From positions 1 to 17,508 of the forward strand of contig JANBPT010000974.1 in assembly GCA_027575765.1 (NCBI GenBank): a stretch of 17,508 nt of DNA, in the 5' to 3' direction. Positions within the stretch are counted from its first letter, which is position 1; each line of letters opens with the position of its first letter. A program made the translations under genes and the position numbers. This document shows, one piece after another, positions 9,683 through 17,508 of this stretch. The DNA is from Tieghemiomyces parasiticus. Lineage: Eukaryota > Kickxellomycota > Dimargaritomycetes > Dimargaritales > Dimargaritaceae. The notes under the pieces were generated by a model. That model searched no databases. It was not told the origin of the DNA and saw nothing but the letters and a program-made list of their open reading frames with translations.

Positions 9683-11632
9683 TTAAAGCTTAGCCTTGAG
9701 TACGTTGGATGCACCGTCGATGCTAGCCTTAAACACATCACGCATGTCGTTCGCGGCCTCTTCGAGGTAGTGATGGAGCCGCGTGGCGTCCATGCCAGGC
9801 TCGTTGGCGCACGTGACATTGAAGTGGAGGGAATCGTCCTTAATCATGTACGCCAGGCCGTAGCCGTCGGGCACCACCTCGCCGTACCCCCAGCCGGCGT
9901 AGTAAGGACTGCTCAGCTGGGACGTGGACAGGTTCCAATGGTTAGACTTGGAGAACACGGGGTCCTGGAACATGGCTGGTACGGGTTCGTGGGGGCGGAG
10001 GCATAGTTTGAGGCCCAACAGGTGGCGGTCGATGCCCTGGCCCTCAGAGGCTTCTTTCATGTACTGTGAGTGCGCACGGATCGCCTCCTGCGCCAGTTTC
10101 CATTTGGTCACTGGGTCAGTGATAGTCGGGTCGTCCATGGCACGCACAAAAGCCACCGACTCGACGCTGACACTGCGGCACACTTCGGTGCGGCCCCGCG
10201 CAAATTTGCGCGTCTGCACCGACTCGTATGTGCCGTCGCAGCGCCCGTACATCTTGTAGTAGGCCAGCTGCATCAGCATCTGGACGTACGAGTCCGGGCT
10301 GGCGCGGAACATCTTGATCAGGTTCTTACCGTAGCCCTGGTACGCCAGAACCCGGAGCTGGTGATGGTCAATCAACTGGTCAAACTGGGATTCCGCACGT
10401 TGTACCGCCCGGTGCACGGTATCATTCAGCTGGAAATCGAGCCGGGCGGGGGCTGGTAGCTCGGCGGCAGAGGTGTCACCGGTCTGGTCCAGGGTTTGGT
10501 AGTTGGCCCGGGCATGGCTGAGAATGTAATTCGAGAGACGGCTGGTGGCAGTACCGTCCATCCCGGCGTGTTCGCCTAGGAACCCGGCGCGGCCATTGTC
10601 CGCCACCAGGAACTGGAGGGGCTTATCATAGAAGCGATTACGGCCATCGCCGTGCCAGCACATCCGAGCGTGCTCGTCACGAGTGACCGGGGTTGTGCTG
10701 TCGAGACAGACCAGGAAGGCGGCTGACTCGAGCTGCTCGAGGTGGGCCCGGTTCCCCGGGTGAGCGGCCAAGAGGGACTCACGATCTGCGGCCCAGGCGT
10801 TACGTTCGCCAGCAGACAGGGCACCGAGGGCAGGACCGGGGCTCGTTTCGGCGTGCAGGATACGGTCGAATTGGCACTCCCACTCGGCCACGGTGAGTGG
10901 TGTGCCGTCCGGCCGATGGGTAGGTACGGTGTAGAAGCGATTCTGGCGGACCACGGCGATGTGTTGGTGGGCCTGCGAGTCGTAATGCTGCAGGTGGTCC
11001 ACGTCCTGGGCCGGAATGCGGCAGGTATGGAACATGTTTTTGTAAGAAGCCATGCACAGGGGCTGGCCACGGATGGCCTCGGGCGGGATGGTCTCCTCTA
11101 CGACGCTCTGGCGAAATTGGAGGGCAGCATAGGTTAGGTCTGCGGCACGCTGGGCCGAGCGCCGGCGCAGGCGGTCGTCTTCGAAGGCATAAAAGTAGCT
11201 GACGTTGATGACCACGGGGTCGCGTACCCGCAGGTATGCCAGGTCGTCCCACCAGTCGGCTAGCCAGTTGACCATCCCAGGCTGCCGGGCCCGGTCCACC
11301 AGCCTCTGCTGCAGGGTCCGGCCTTCTTCACTCTGGGCGAATGCCTCGACGGTGCGGCTGGTCTTGGCCAGTTCCTTATCATTGAGGTAGGGTTTGACAG
11401 TTTGGAGGTACTTGCTCAGGGTCTTATCGAGGGCCGGGACCGGGAGGTGCGGGAGCTCGGCCTGGCGACTGTACAGGGGTCGAGCAGTGGGCGCCTCTTT
11501 GGCAGGTGGCGACTCGGGTTGGGACTGGGCCATGGCCGAAAGCATGCGGGTGGGACGCGATGCGGGGATACGGCGGATGGAAGGGATGGCTGCGGTTGGA
11601 GCACGGCGTGGGAAAGAGCGTAGGGCCAACAT
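9683..11632 (-). CDS. CAT2: carnitine O-acetyltransferase, mitochondrial/peroxisomal (CAT2 type)
   Basis: A single uninterrupted frame encodes 649 residues, the usual length for fungal carnitine acetyltransferases. The choline/carnitine acyltransferase signatures are present: LPHLPVPALDKTLSKYLQTV near the N terminus, the catalytic-His segment FLGEHAGMDGTATSRLSNYI with His355 (codon 10568-10570), TYESVQTRKFARGRTEVCRS for CoA binding, and STSQLSSPYYAGWGYGEVVPDGYGLAYMI near the C terminus, which lines the carnitine pocket (parts of one motif run, broken up here for reading). The enzyme exchanges acetyl groups between CoA and carnitine to move acetyl units between peroxisome, cytosol and mitochondrion. 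The first 30 residues are Arg/Ser/Ala-rich without acidic residues, as in a mitochondrial presequence, and the last three residues are AKL, a PTS1 form. Met30 and Met34 are possible alternative starts for a peroxisomal form. The gene has no intron, unlike two of its neighbours. Confidence 0.93.
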   Translation of the reverse strand: MLALRSFPRRAPTAAIPSIRRIPASRPTRMLSAMAQSQPESPPAKEAPTARPLYSRQAELPHLPVPALDKTLSKYLQTVKPYLNDKELAKTSRTVEAFAQSEEGRTLQQRLVDRARQPGMVNWLADWWDDLAYLRVRDPVVINVSYFYAFEDDRLRRRSAQRAADLTYAALQFRQSVVEETIPPEAIRGQPLCMASYKNMFHTCRIPAQDVDHLQHYDSQAHQHIAVVRQNRFYTVPTHRPDGTPLTVAEWECQFDRILHAETSPGPALGALSAGERNAWAADRESLLAAHPGNRAHLEQLESAAFLVCLDSTTPVTRDEHARMCWHGDGRNRFYDKPLQFLVADNGRAGFLGEHAGMDGTATSRLSNYILSHARANYQTLDQTGDTSAAELPAPARLDFQLNDTVHRAVQRAESQFDQLIDHHQLRVLAYQGYGKNLIKMFRASPDSYVQMLMQLAYYKMYGRCDGTYESVQTRKFARGRTEVCRSVSVESVAFVRAMDDPTITDPVTKWKLAQEAIRAHSQYMKEASEGQGIDRHLLGLKLCLRPHEPVPAMFQDPVFSKSNHWNLSTSQLSSPYYAGWGYGEVVPDGYGLAYMIKDDSLHFNVTCANEPGMDATRLHHYLEEAANDMRDVFKASIDGASNVLKAKL

Positions 11633-13390
11633 TTGCCTGGGTAAACGGCGAGTGAGTATTAGGTGTAGTACTGAAGTATAGCGGGCCTCGGCGTCACAAA
11701 GCCTGGAAAGAAAGGAAGCCGGAAATCTCAGACTAAACCGGCCGGAAAGAAACTAGAGGCAGAGGGAAGTCAAATCAGGGGAAGGTGGCCTTGGAGAGAC
11801 AGTGTCCGTCTGGGACATGGAGGGATGTGGCAGTTATGGAATGGGGGCGGGCGAAATGGTATCGAGAAACATACAAGAGATAGAGCAGCTGCAAGTGCCG
11901 CAGGCGAATCGAGGTGGCGAGTCGAGGATTGCCAATGGTGACGGTAGCATACAGTGCAGTATCAATTGCGATAAGGGGAACCGTTATAAACAAGGTCGCA
12001 TATATCAACCAAGCATCGCGAGGGAGATAGTACCCCGCAGGAGCGATCCAGAGCCACGTACAGGTGGCCCGGACAAAGGCGATGACGTGACGGGGTTGCA
12101 GAGAAAGGCACAGAGGTTTTGACACACAGACGTAAATGACCCGAAGGGTGGGCGTCGGGGGGAGAGAGTGGGAGAACAGGGGGGAACGTTGGAAATTAGT
12201 GGCCGAGGCAACGCAAGTGTGCCGTTGGGTTTCGCACGTGAAGAGTGCTAGCGGTGGTGGGGCCCTAGTTCCAGGGGCAGAAGGGTCTGGTACAAAATAG
12301 ATAGTAGATGGGGCCACGGGCCAAGGTCCGTTAGATGGGGGAGGCCACCGCCACAGGGCCTCTCCCGCGGCCGCCGAGACTACGCATAGCTCTTGGGTAT
12401 GGCAGGCCTAGCATCTCATGAATTGTGGAGTACACTACCAGCGGAAACGTTGCTGCCGAGGCAGTACGGGGGGGGGCAAGCCGGCTTAGCTATGCTAATC
12501 GGCTGGAAAGACGGACGTACCTATAATCTAGGGATGTGCGGAGCAGGACGTGGCCAGTGAAGAGGCCCTCGATCTAGGAAGCAGGGAGTCGGCAGACAGC
12601 GCGTCAAGGGTGGCTAGAAGAAGACTGGACGTAGCATCGAGCTGTGTTGAGCAGGCAAAGTAGGGGCAGGGAGGAGGGGGAAGACGATACGCACCTTCTT
12701 ATAGCCGAGGCCGGGGCGGCGAAGGGCGGCCTGATCCAGCGAGCAAGTGCAGCCACAGATAGATAACCCACACTTCCGTCCGCCGGACTGACCTGGGTCG
12801 TGGACCTCAGCGTGTGCGTCCCAACCACCGACGGCCCAGCGATTGGATGGGGAGGCGGGGGAGAGGGCAGGAGGATTAGGCAAGTCACACGACGCGTTGG
12901 TGGCCCAGCAGACGACACCCGCCTGCCTACCTAGGCCCGGTGGCAATCCCCCAGAGTTATCTATTCCTCCCGAAGCCCGGGCCTCTCGTGACGTGGAGTT
13001 ATCTACACGATCAAATGGGCGGCGGCAGGGGGGCTAGCCGCCAGAGAGTTCGGAGTTGCATAGCCCGGGGGGGGGCGGCGCAACTCAGGACGGGTGCCAA
13101 GGCAAGGGGAGGCGTTTAAGCGTGCTAGCCCCATCCTTCCCTACTCACGTCGAATGGCCATTGCTATATTTGGGCGGCTTACCGTGTCGTTTGGGTTGAA
13201 CGGAGGTAGGGGGAAAGTAACCGCACAACGTCAAGGGTAGCCCTGTTCCGTGACGCCCAGGCCCAGCTAACCGGGCGCCCTTTTTCATTTAATAGGGCGG
13301 AGGGGGAGAAGTACAGCACACCCCATGGCCTCTGCTCCAGGGGGTCTTTTATTGGCGGTACATGTCTGTAGCCCCTCGGTCTGGATCTAA

Positions 13391-13402
13391 GGGGGGGGGG
13401 GG
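13391..13402 (+). repeat. G12 homopolymer
   Basis: Twelve consecutive Gs in non-coding sequence. It is matched 107 bp downstream by twelve consecutive Cs at 13509-13520, so the two runs could pair as arms of a large inverted structure. Confidence 0.85.
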
Positions 13403-13508
13403 TTGAGCGCAGACGAGTGGCCACTTCTTAACCTTATCCAATCGCTCCATCCTCCTCCACATTGTCCACGCTTCTAGTTTGTCCAGCGCTCTCCCTGGAG
13501 GCCCACTA

Positions 13509-13520
13509 CCCCCCCCCCCC
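13509..13520 (+). repeat. C12 homopolymer
   Basis: Twelve consecutive Cs, complementary to the G12 run at 13391-13402. Such runs are prone to length error in sequencing, so the exact length is uncertain. Confidence 0.85.
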
Positions 13521-13680
13521 AGCCGAAGGCAATCCTCTCACTCTCCCTGCTACACCCCCCGATTCCCTCCAGCCCATCGCGTGCTTTCCAAACGGATTAA
13601 TGCGGCGAGGCAACCTTCCCCAGTGACATTACTACTTACCCAGTCTGCTAAGCTACAAAGTGATGGTAGTGGTGGTCGAA

Positions 13681-13686
13681 TTTATT
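13681..13686 (-). terminator. poly(A) signal AATAAA of the small secreted peptide gene
   Basis: TTTATT on the plus strand reads AATAAA on the minus strand, 153 nt after the stop of the 46-codon frame. This distance is normal for a fungal 3' UTR. Confidence 0.4.
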
Positions 13687-13838
13687 GTCCAGGCGAAATC
13701 ACCATATTCCCGCTTACCGAACAACCCGGTGGAAACTAGACACTACGGTCGGCAGTGGTGCTGACCGCCTCACTGCATCAAGTCGGACTGGAGAGAGCCA
13801 AGAAAAGCGGGGTATTAAAAAATATATCTAAACAAAGG

Positions 13839-13979
13839 TTAGATGCGGGTGCCCCAGCGGGACTTGGGCTGGTGAACGTTACCACTCCGCTTGATATGGG
13901 GGACGACGGCAGACACCGAGGTGGCCAGCGCGAGGCAGGCGGCGACGAGGACAAGTAGCTGGCAGGCGTAGGTGTTCAT
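13839..13979 (-). CDS. 46-residue secreted peptide precursor with signal peptide and KR processing site
   Basis: ATG at 13979-13977 and TAA at 13841-13839 enclose 46 codons. Residues 1-24 form a textbook signal peptide: short MNTYACQ n-region, a hydrophobic core LLVLVAACLALA, and SVSA before the predicted cut, with V and A at -3 and -1. The secreted part begins VVPHIKR, and Lys30-Arg31 is a Kex2-type dibasic site that would release SGNVHQPKSRWGTRI, a basic 15-mer without Cys. A TATTTAAA box lies 172 bp upstream (14151-14158) and AATAAA lies 153 nt downstream, so the small frame sits inside a plausible transcription unit. I recognise no family. Roles such as a signalling peptide, a host- or prey-directed effector or an antimicrobial peptide are only possibilities. 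A GTAACG inside the frame could be a weak donor giving a longer spliced product, but I prefer the unspliced reading. Confidence 0.45.
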   Translation of the reverse strand: MNTYACQLLVLVAACLALATSVSAVVPHIKRSGNVHQPKSRWGTRI

Positions 13980-14887
13980 GATGGAGGGTTGATGATATCA
14001 AAAGCCAGAGGGAGGGAGGGAGAGATAAAAAAATCGTTGGAAGAGCCGGATAAAGGAGAAGGGTTGGTCAACACGAGCAATGCTTTGAAAGTAGATAGAT
14101 TTGATCTTGGACGAGAGAGCCTGAGGCCCAAAGGTCCGTCCTCGAATCGCTTTAAATAACCAACGGAATCTCGTAGTCGGCGCCGGCGCCTTAAGGGCCA
14201 GCGGTAAAGGGTCCAGGCTGGTTAGTTAGTTGGGCATCCTCTTCCCCCCCATAGACCCTCGACTGAAAACAGACCCTCGCTGTCTAACTGGTCGCTCTGC
14301 GACAGCGTTGATCATGGTAAATCATCCCCTCGACTGGGGGGAGAGGGAGTGGGCGGATAAGGCGGTGTCCAGCGGCTCTGCAAGGCAGATGGAGGTCCCA
14401 ATTCCTATCCTAAGCCCGGTCACTTATCTTCGCTTTCCATTTTCTCACACCAGCGCGCAGCAATCCACCCTGAGATTGTAGTTGGCTGGGGTATTAGCGT
14501 ACACGGTGAGACACATCCACGGGAATACATGTGGAGGTTGGTCATATGGTCGCTACCTGGCGCTGATCTCTAGCCCTGGACAGACTCAGCACGGCCGGTC
14601 TCTGCGGATCAAGTACCAACGAAGTGGGGGGAGAGAGAGAGAGAGCGGGCTGCCATCCAGCAGCCAACGCATGGCGTGTGTCTGTTCTCTGTATCCCATG
14701 GCATACGCCCCCTTGAGCTCCACTTGCGATTATACTAAATACCAGGTTTAGGGGCTACGGTGAACACAATGTTTAGAGCAACAACTATATATATCCAATG
14801 TCCAAATAACTCTAATCCAATTAACAGTATGGTCAACCCACTTGGGTCAGAATCACCCTGCCAATGCTGCCGGCGGACCTCTCCTCA
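13980..14887. other. intergenic region upstream of the secreted peptide gene and downstream of the NRBF2-like gene
   Basis: About 900 bp without a supported gene apart from the peptide leader (13980-14150). It holds a perfect 12-bp palindrome GGCGCCGGCGCC at 14179-14190 and a (GA)7-8 microsatellite at 14631-14645. An AT-rich TATATATA element lies at about 14787-14795 and probably belongs to the 3' end of the minus-strand gene ending at 14888. The 89-codon frame at 14482-14751 starts at TTG and is not credible. Confidence 0.5.
14151..14158 (-). promoter_or_regulatory. TATA-like box (TATTTAAA) of the small secreted peptide gene
   Basis: TTTAAATA on the plus strand reads TATTTAAA on the minus strand. 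It is followed in the direction of transcription by a 170-nt leader that is pyrimidine-rich close to the ATG at 13979. Confidence 0.4.
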
Positions 14888-16565
14888 CTAGGAAGGCGGA
14901 GCGCTGTCTCGTCGGTTATTCCGTTTGAGCTTGGCCGACTCCTTCAACTTATCCCATCGGTCCTTATACTTGGCGAGCATTTCGTCCTGTTTTTTGGCAA
15001 TCGCCCGCGTGCGCACCAGCTCGGCCTCTAACTGGGCCACCCGGCGCTCGCAGGCCTCGTGTCCATCCTTTTTGGCAACCGCCGCTGCGCTTATGCCCGA
15101 CCTGATACCATCACTATTCCCAGCCTCTCCCGTAGTAGGCGTGGTGGTGGTGGCAATGCCAGGCGGTCGGATCTCACTGCTCGCAAGCTTGTAATCGCGG
15201 GCCTTCTTGTGCACCTCTTGCTGGAAACTGTAGATGCTGCTTCGGAGCATAGTGTTCTCCATGGCTACCTTCTCGAGGAGCGAGACCTGCTTTTGGAGTA
15301 CCACGACCGTCCTCTTTAGCTTGTCGTTTTCGGCGGCAAGGTCAGTGGTAGCGGGTGTCGCGGGGTCGCTCGGCGGAGACCGGTTCGAAGTCCTAGGTGG
15401 TGTATATGCAGCGACAGCGGGAATCGTAGGCAGGTGAGTCGAGGGTAATGCGAGGTGTGCGATGCAGCGGAGCTTGGTTAGAAGGACCCATGAGGCTAAG
15501 ACGATAAAGGGAGGGGGGGTGAGGGAGTTTAGGATACGTTACGTACTCGCGTCCATGCCCACGCTAATCGGCGTAAACTTACAAATGAAGGTTTTCAATG
15601 AGGGCCGTGCTCTCCGCGAGTCGATGCTGCTCAGGTACGACGTAGTAAGACTCCGCCATGGACGGGAGGACCGATCGGCCCAAGTTGGCTGGAGGGGCCC
15701 GCTGCTGGGCGTGGCGGGCACAGTGGGTAACTGCCCAGGGTAACGTGTGACCAAGCAGTTGGGCCAGGTGATGGGATTAGTTTGGTGGACGGCGGTGGTA
15801 TGTCCTGCGGAAGGCGCCGCCATTGCCATTGCAAACACACCGGCTGGGACTTACTGACGGTCGGGGTGTGGGGCGACGGTGCCCCCGGGGTCCCGCCAGC
15901 GGGGATCGGTCCTGAGATCTTGTCGACAAAGTTCTCAATAAAGTCCCAAAAGGTCTCGGCGGGGTCGGCGGATTGGCCCGTGGCCCGCTGGCTCGTGGTC
16001 TACAGAAGAACGGAAAAGAGAGTGACCAAGGGGTGGGGGTTAGATCATACCTTGCGTAGGGGAGAGTGAAGGGGGGAGGTAGAGGGGGAGTATCCGAGCA
16101 GAGCACGGGCGGCGGGTGGGCAACTTCTACTGGCAAGCGCTATCGCTATGGTCCTACCTGGCTTGAGGCGCTGGATGCACTGCTATCGCTGGTCTCGCTC
16201 GCACAATCATCCGTCGTATCACCCCCACTTCCGCCGGCCGAGTCGCTATTACTCTCGGCAGGGCCACACAGCGGCTCTTCGTCTCCTCCTGTCAACTCTC
16301 GCCGACCGCTGCTGCTGATGCGGCTGCTACCGGGGGATCGGCTAGCCAACTCGACCCGCAGCCGGGCAGCCTCCTGCTGGTGGTGCTGGCTGAGCAGTTC
16401 GAGAGCCTCGGCGGACTCGACATCGTGGGTATGTGTCTGTGCTTCTTTAAACATCTCGCCGGCCTTCAGGTGTGCTTTGATGGCTTCCGCCAGGCGGCCC
16501 CGGTGGCTGTAGTCTTCGGCGATATTGGCCCAGGTGTAGGCCTTGGCCGTGGGGGTGCCTTCCAT
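14888..16565 (-). CDS. MIT-like and coiled-coil protein resembling NRBF2/Atg38
   Basis: Four exons are joined in frame on the minus strand: 16565-16158, 15999-15855, 15730-15583 and 15392-14888 (TAG). They encode 401 residues. Introns start GTAGGA, GTAAGT and GTAAGT and end in AG. An alternative acceptor at 15689 for exon 3 keeps the frame and gives 387 residues. Residues 6-75 form a helical MIT-like hairpin (TAKAYTWANIAEDYSHRGRL, EAIKAHLKAGEMFKEA, LELLSQHHQQEAARLR). Next come an acidic Ser-rich linker, ADPAETFWDFIENFVDKISG (147-166), MAESYYVVPEQHRLAEST with ENLHL, a coiled coil around 250-295 (AAENDKLKRTVVVLQKQVSL, then MENTMLRSSIYSFQQEV) and a second basic coiled coil at the C terminus. An N-terminal MIT plus a coiled coil is the layout of NRBF2/Atg38, a subunit of the autophagy PI3-kinase complex I that bridges Atg14 and Vps34. 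The gene structure is well supported; the family assignment is tentative. Confidence 0.6.
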
Positions 16566-17192
16566 ACGCAAGCGTGGAGGTATGGGAGGGGAATGGGTGA
16601 AAGAGGGTCGAGGGGGCGGGGTCGAGGGCGATAGAGAAGGGGGGAGGATACGACGGTGCGGACGTGGGTACTGAGGCCTTGGGTAGTTGAACGGGAATAG
16701 CTTCGGCTCGGGGAACTGCAGAGATGCGGGGGATGCGACCCAAATGGTCTGAGGAAGTGGGGTTAAGCAAGAGCAAAGTATAGAAGCGTGGTGAGAGAGG
16801 GAGAGGAGGGGAATAAGAGTTGTAAGGTGGCTAGCGGAGCTGCTGTCAGATAGTCATAAGCTGCTTGGACGCGGGGCTTGTGACTGCAAAGGCTGACGGT
16901 GTCACAGGTTGAGCATTTAGAGCGAGTAGAGGGCCATGTTGGCTCATGGCCTATCGCCACCAACCGACTGGCGTTAATTGAAACTCGACGGAATCCGGCG
17001 TACCCGCAACTCTCCAATCCAGATCACTTCTATCGGTTCTAGGACACTCGTTTCCTCCTTCCATTCGCCATCTTCTTCCTACCAACCCCAGTCTCCCTAC
17101 CTGTTGTTTTGTGGGCTTTCTCTCTATTGACTGCTACATCTCTCTCTAACCCCGCCCCCCCTCCTCCCTTCATCACGACAACCACCGCTACC
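16566..17192. other. divergent promoter region between the NRBF2-like gene and TMA22
   Basis: 627 bp between two head-to-head start codons. Just upstream of each ATG the coding strand is pyrimidine-rich (C/T on the plus strand at 17041-17192, G/A on the plus strand at 16566-16680). No TATA box is evident, consistent with housekeeping-type promoters. Open frames here begin at TTG or CTG and are not supported. Confidence 0.55.
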
Positions 17193-17508
17193 ATGACCGA
17201 TGTCGCTACCACCCCCAGTGCCCCGCACTCGGGTAAAGAGGTCGTCTACTGCGATATTTGCACCTTCCCTGTCGAATATTGCGAGTTCGGGGCCTCCCTC
17301 CCGCGGTGTCAAAAGTGGCTTGAAGCCAGCCACCCGGATCTCTACACGCGGCTCTACAGTACCGGCGAACTGGCCGAGAAGCTGCAGCGGGTAGCGCTGG
17401 CCACCGGAGGCGCCAAGACGGCGACGGCGGCAGCTGAGGTGGAAGGCGACTCGGATACCAAGAAGCTGGCCAAGGCGATTGGCAAGGAGGAGGCCAAGTT
17501 GAAGCGCG
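17193..17508 (+). CDS. TMA22: density-regulated protein DENR/TMA22 (partial, N-terminal part)
   Basis: ATG at 17193 opens 105 codons that run off the end of the window without a stop or intron. The N terminus has YCDICTFPVEYCEF and RCQKWLEASHPDLYTRLYS. Cys20, Cys23, Cys30 and Cys39 follow the spacing C-x2-C-x6-C-x8-C of the DENR zinc-binding motif, and the CxxWL segment is typical of the family. DENR/Tma22 pairs with MCT-1/Tma20 and acts on the 40S ribosome in recycling of post-termination complexes and in reinitiation. The SUI1 domain expected at the C terminus lies beyond the window. The last visible stretch is a Lys/Glu/Ala-rich linker, normal for this position. ACC precedes the ATG, a good initiation context. 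Confidence 0.9.
   Translation, partial: MTDVATTPSAPHSGKEVVYCDICTFPVEYCEFGASLPRCQKWLEASHPDLYTRLYSTGELAEKLQRVALATGGAKTATAAAEVEGDSDTKKLAKAIGKEEAKLKR

Larger units (their letters stand above)
11633..13838. other. gene-poor region upstream of the carnitine acetyltransferase
   Basis: About 2.2 kb in which I find no convincing coding sequence. The longest frame (minus, 11775-12317, 180 codons) has only a GTG at its head and no internal ATG. Notable sequence includes homopolymer runs of G9 (12468-12476), G9 (13067-13075), G12 (13391-13402) and C12 (13509-13520). There is also a direct repeat of GAGTTATCTA at 12954-12963 and 12996-13005. The first few hundred bases after 11632 must contain the promoter of the acetyltransferase, but no TATA box stands out. 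The end (13681-13838) is the probable 3' UTR of the small peptide gene. Confidence 0.55.

Noticed and set aside
11775..12317. 180-codon minus-strand open frame with a possible membrane-like hydrophobic stretch
   Set aside because: It is headed by GTG, has no ATG anywhere inside, and matches no family I know. It also lies in the promoter region of the carnitine acetyltransferase.
13166..13291. 47-codon minus-strand ATG frame starting MKKGARLAGPGRHGTG
   Set aside because: No hydrophobic signal peptide, no promoter-like or poly(A) context, and no recognisable content, unlike the 46-codon frame at 13839-13979.
15375..15400. tRNA B-box-like GGTTCGAAGTCC
   Set aside because: No T-stem pairing, no A box at the right distance, and the bases are explained by the start of exon 4 of the NRBF2-like gene.

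Overview
The window looks like nuclear DNA of an early-diverging (zygomycete-grade) fungus. The protein-coding genes are GC-rich at third positions. They are interrupted by GT-AG introns of about 120-260 nt and separated by long non-coding stretches with homopolymer runs, TATA boxes and AATAAA signals. A eukaryotic NRPS-independent siderophore (NIS) synthetase of the rhizoferrin-synthetase type fits Mucoromycota or Zoopagomycota (for example Kickxellomycotina). I cannot resolve the species from sequence alone.

Layout: (1) 1-675 (+), the 3' end of an unrecognised, low-complexity protein. (2) 676-2929, a long non-coding stretch holding three exact copies of the fungal iron-GATA motif ATCAGATAA (1676-1684 on the minus strand; 1912-1920 and 2162-2170 on the plus strand) and a TATA box at 2477. 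(3) 2930-5509 (+), a three-exon, 720-residue IucA/IucC-family NIS siderophore synthetase, probably rhizoferrin synthetase. (4) 5918-8250 (+), a six-exon, 414-residue TRM61/GCD14, the catalytic subunit of tRNA m1A58 methyltransferase, with a polyglutamine tract near its C terminus. (5) 8251-9682, non-coding and strikingly G-rich on the plus strand. (6) 9683-11632 (-), an intronless carnitine O-acetyltransferase (CAT2 type) with an apparent mitochondrial presequence and a C-terminal AKL peroxisomal signal. (7) 11633-14887, a 3.2 kb gene-poor region with one small gene candidate, 13839-13979 (-). It encodes a 46-residue secreted peptide precursor with a signal peptide and a Kex2-type KR site, backed by a TATA-like box and a poly(A) signal. 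(8) 14888-16565 (-), a four-exon gene for an MIT-like plus coiled-coil protein resembling NRBF2/Atg38. (9) 17193 to the end (+), the 5' part of DENR/TMA22, divergently oriented from the NRBF2-like gene.

There is no operon or functional cluster; most genes are unrelated housekeeping functions. The two points of most biological interest are the iron-GATA site array in front of the siderophore synthetase, which implies iron-repressed control, and the very short secreted peptide precursor in the gene-poor stretch. All multi-exon models are hand-built from splice signals, reading-frame continuity and remembered family motifs. No alignment or database search was run.
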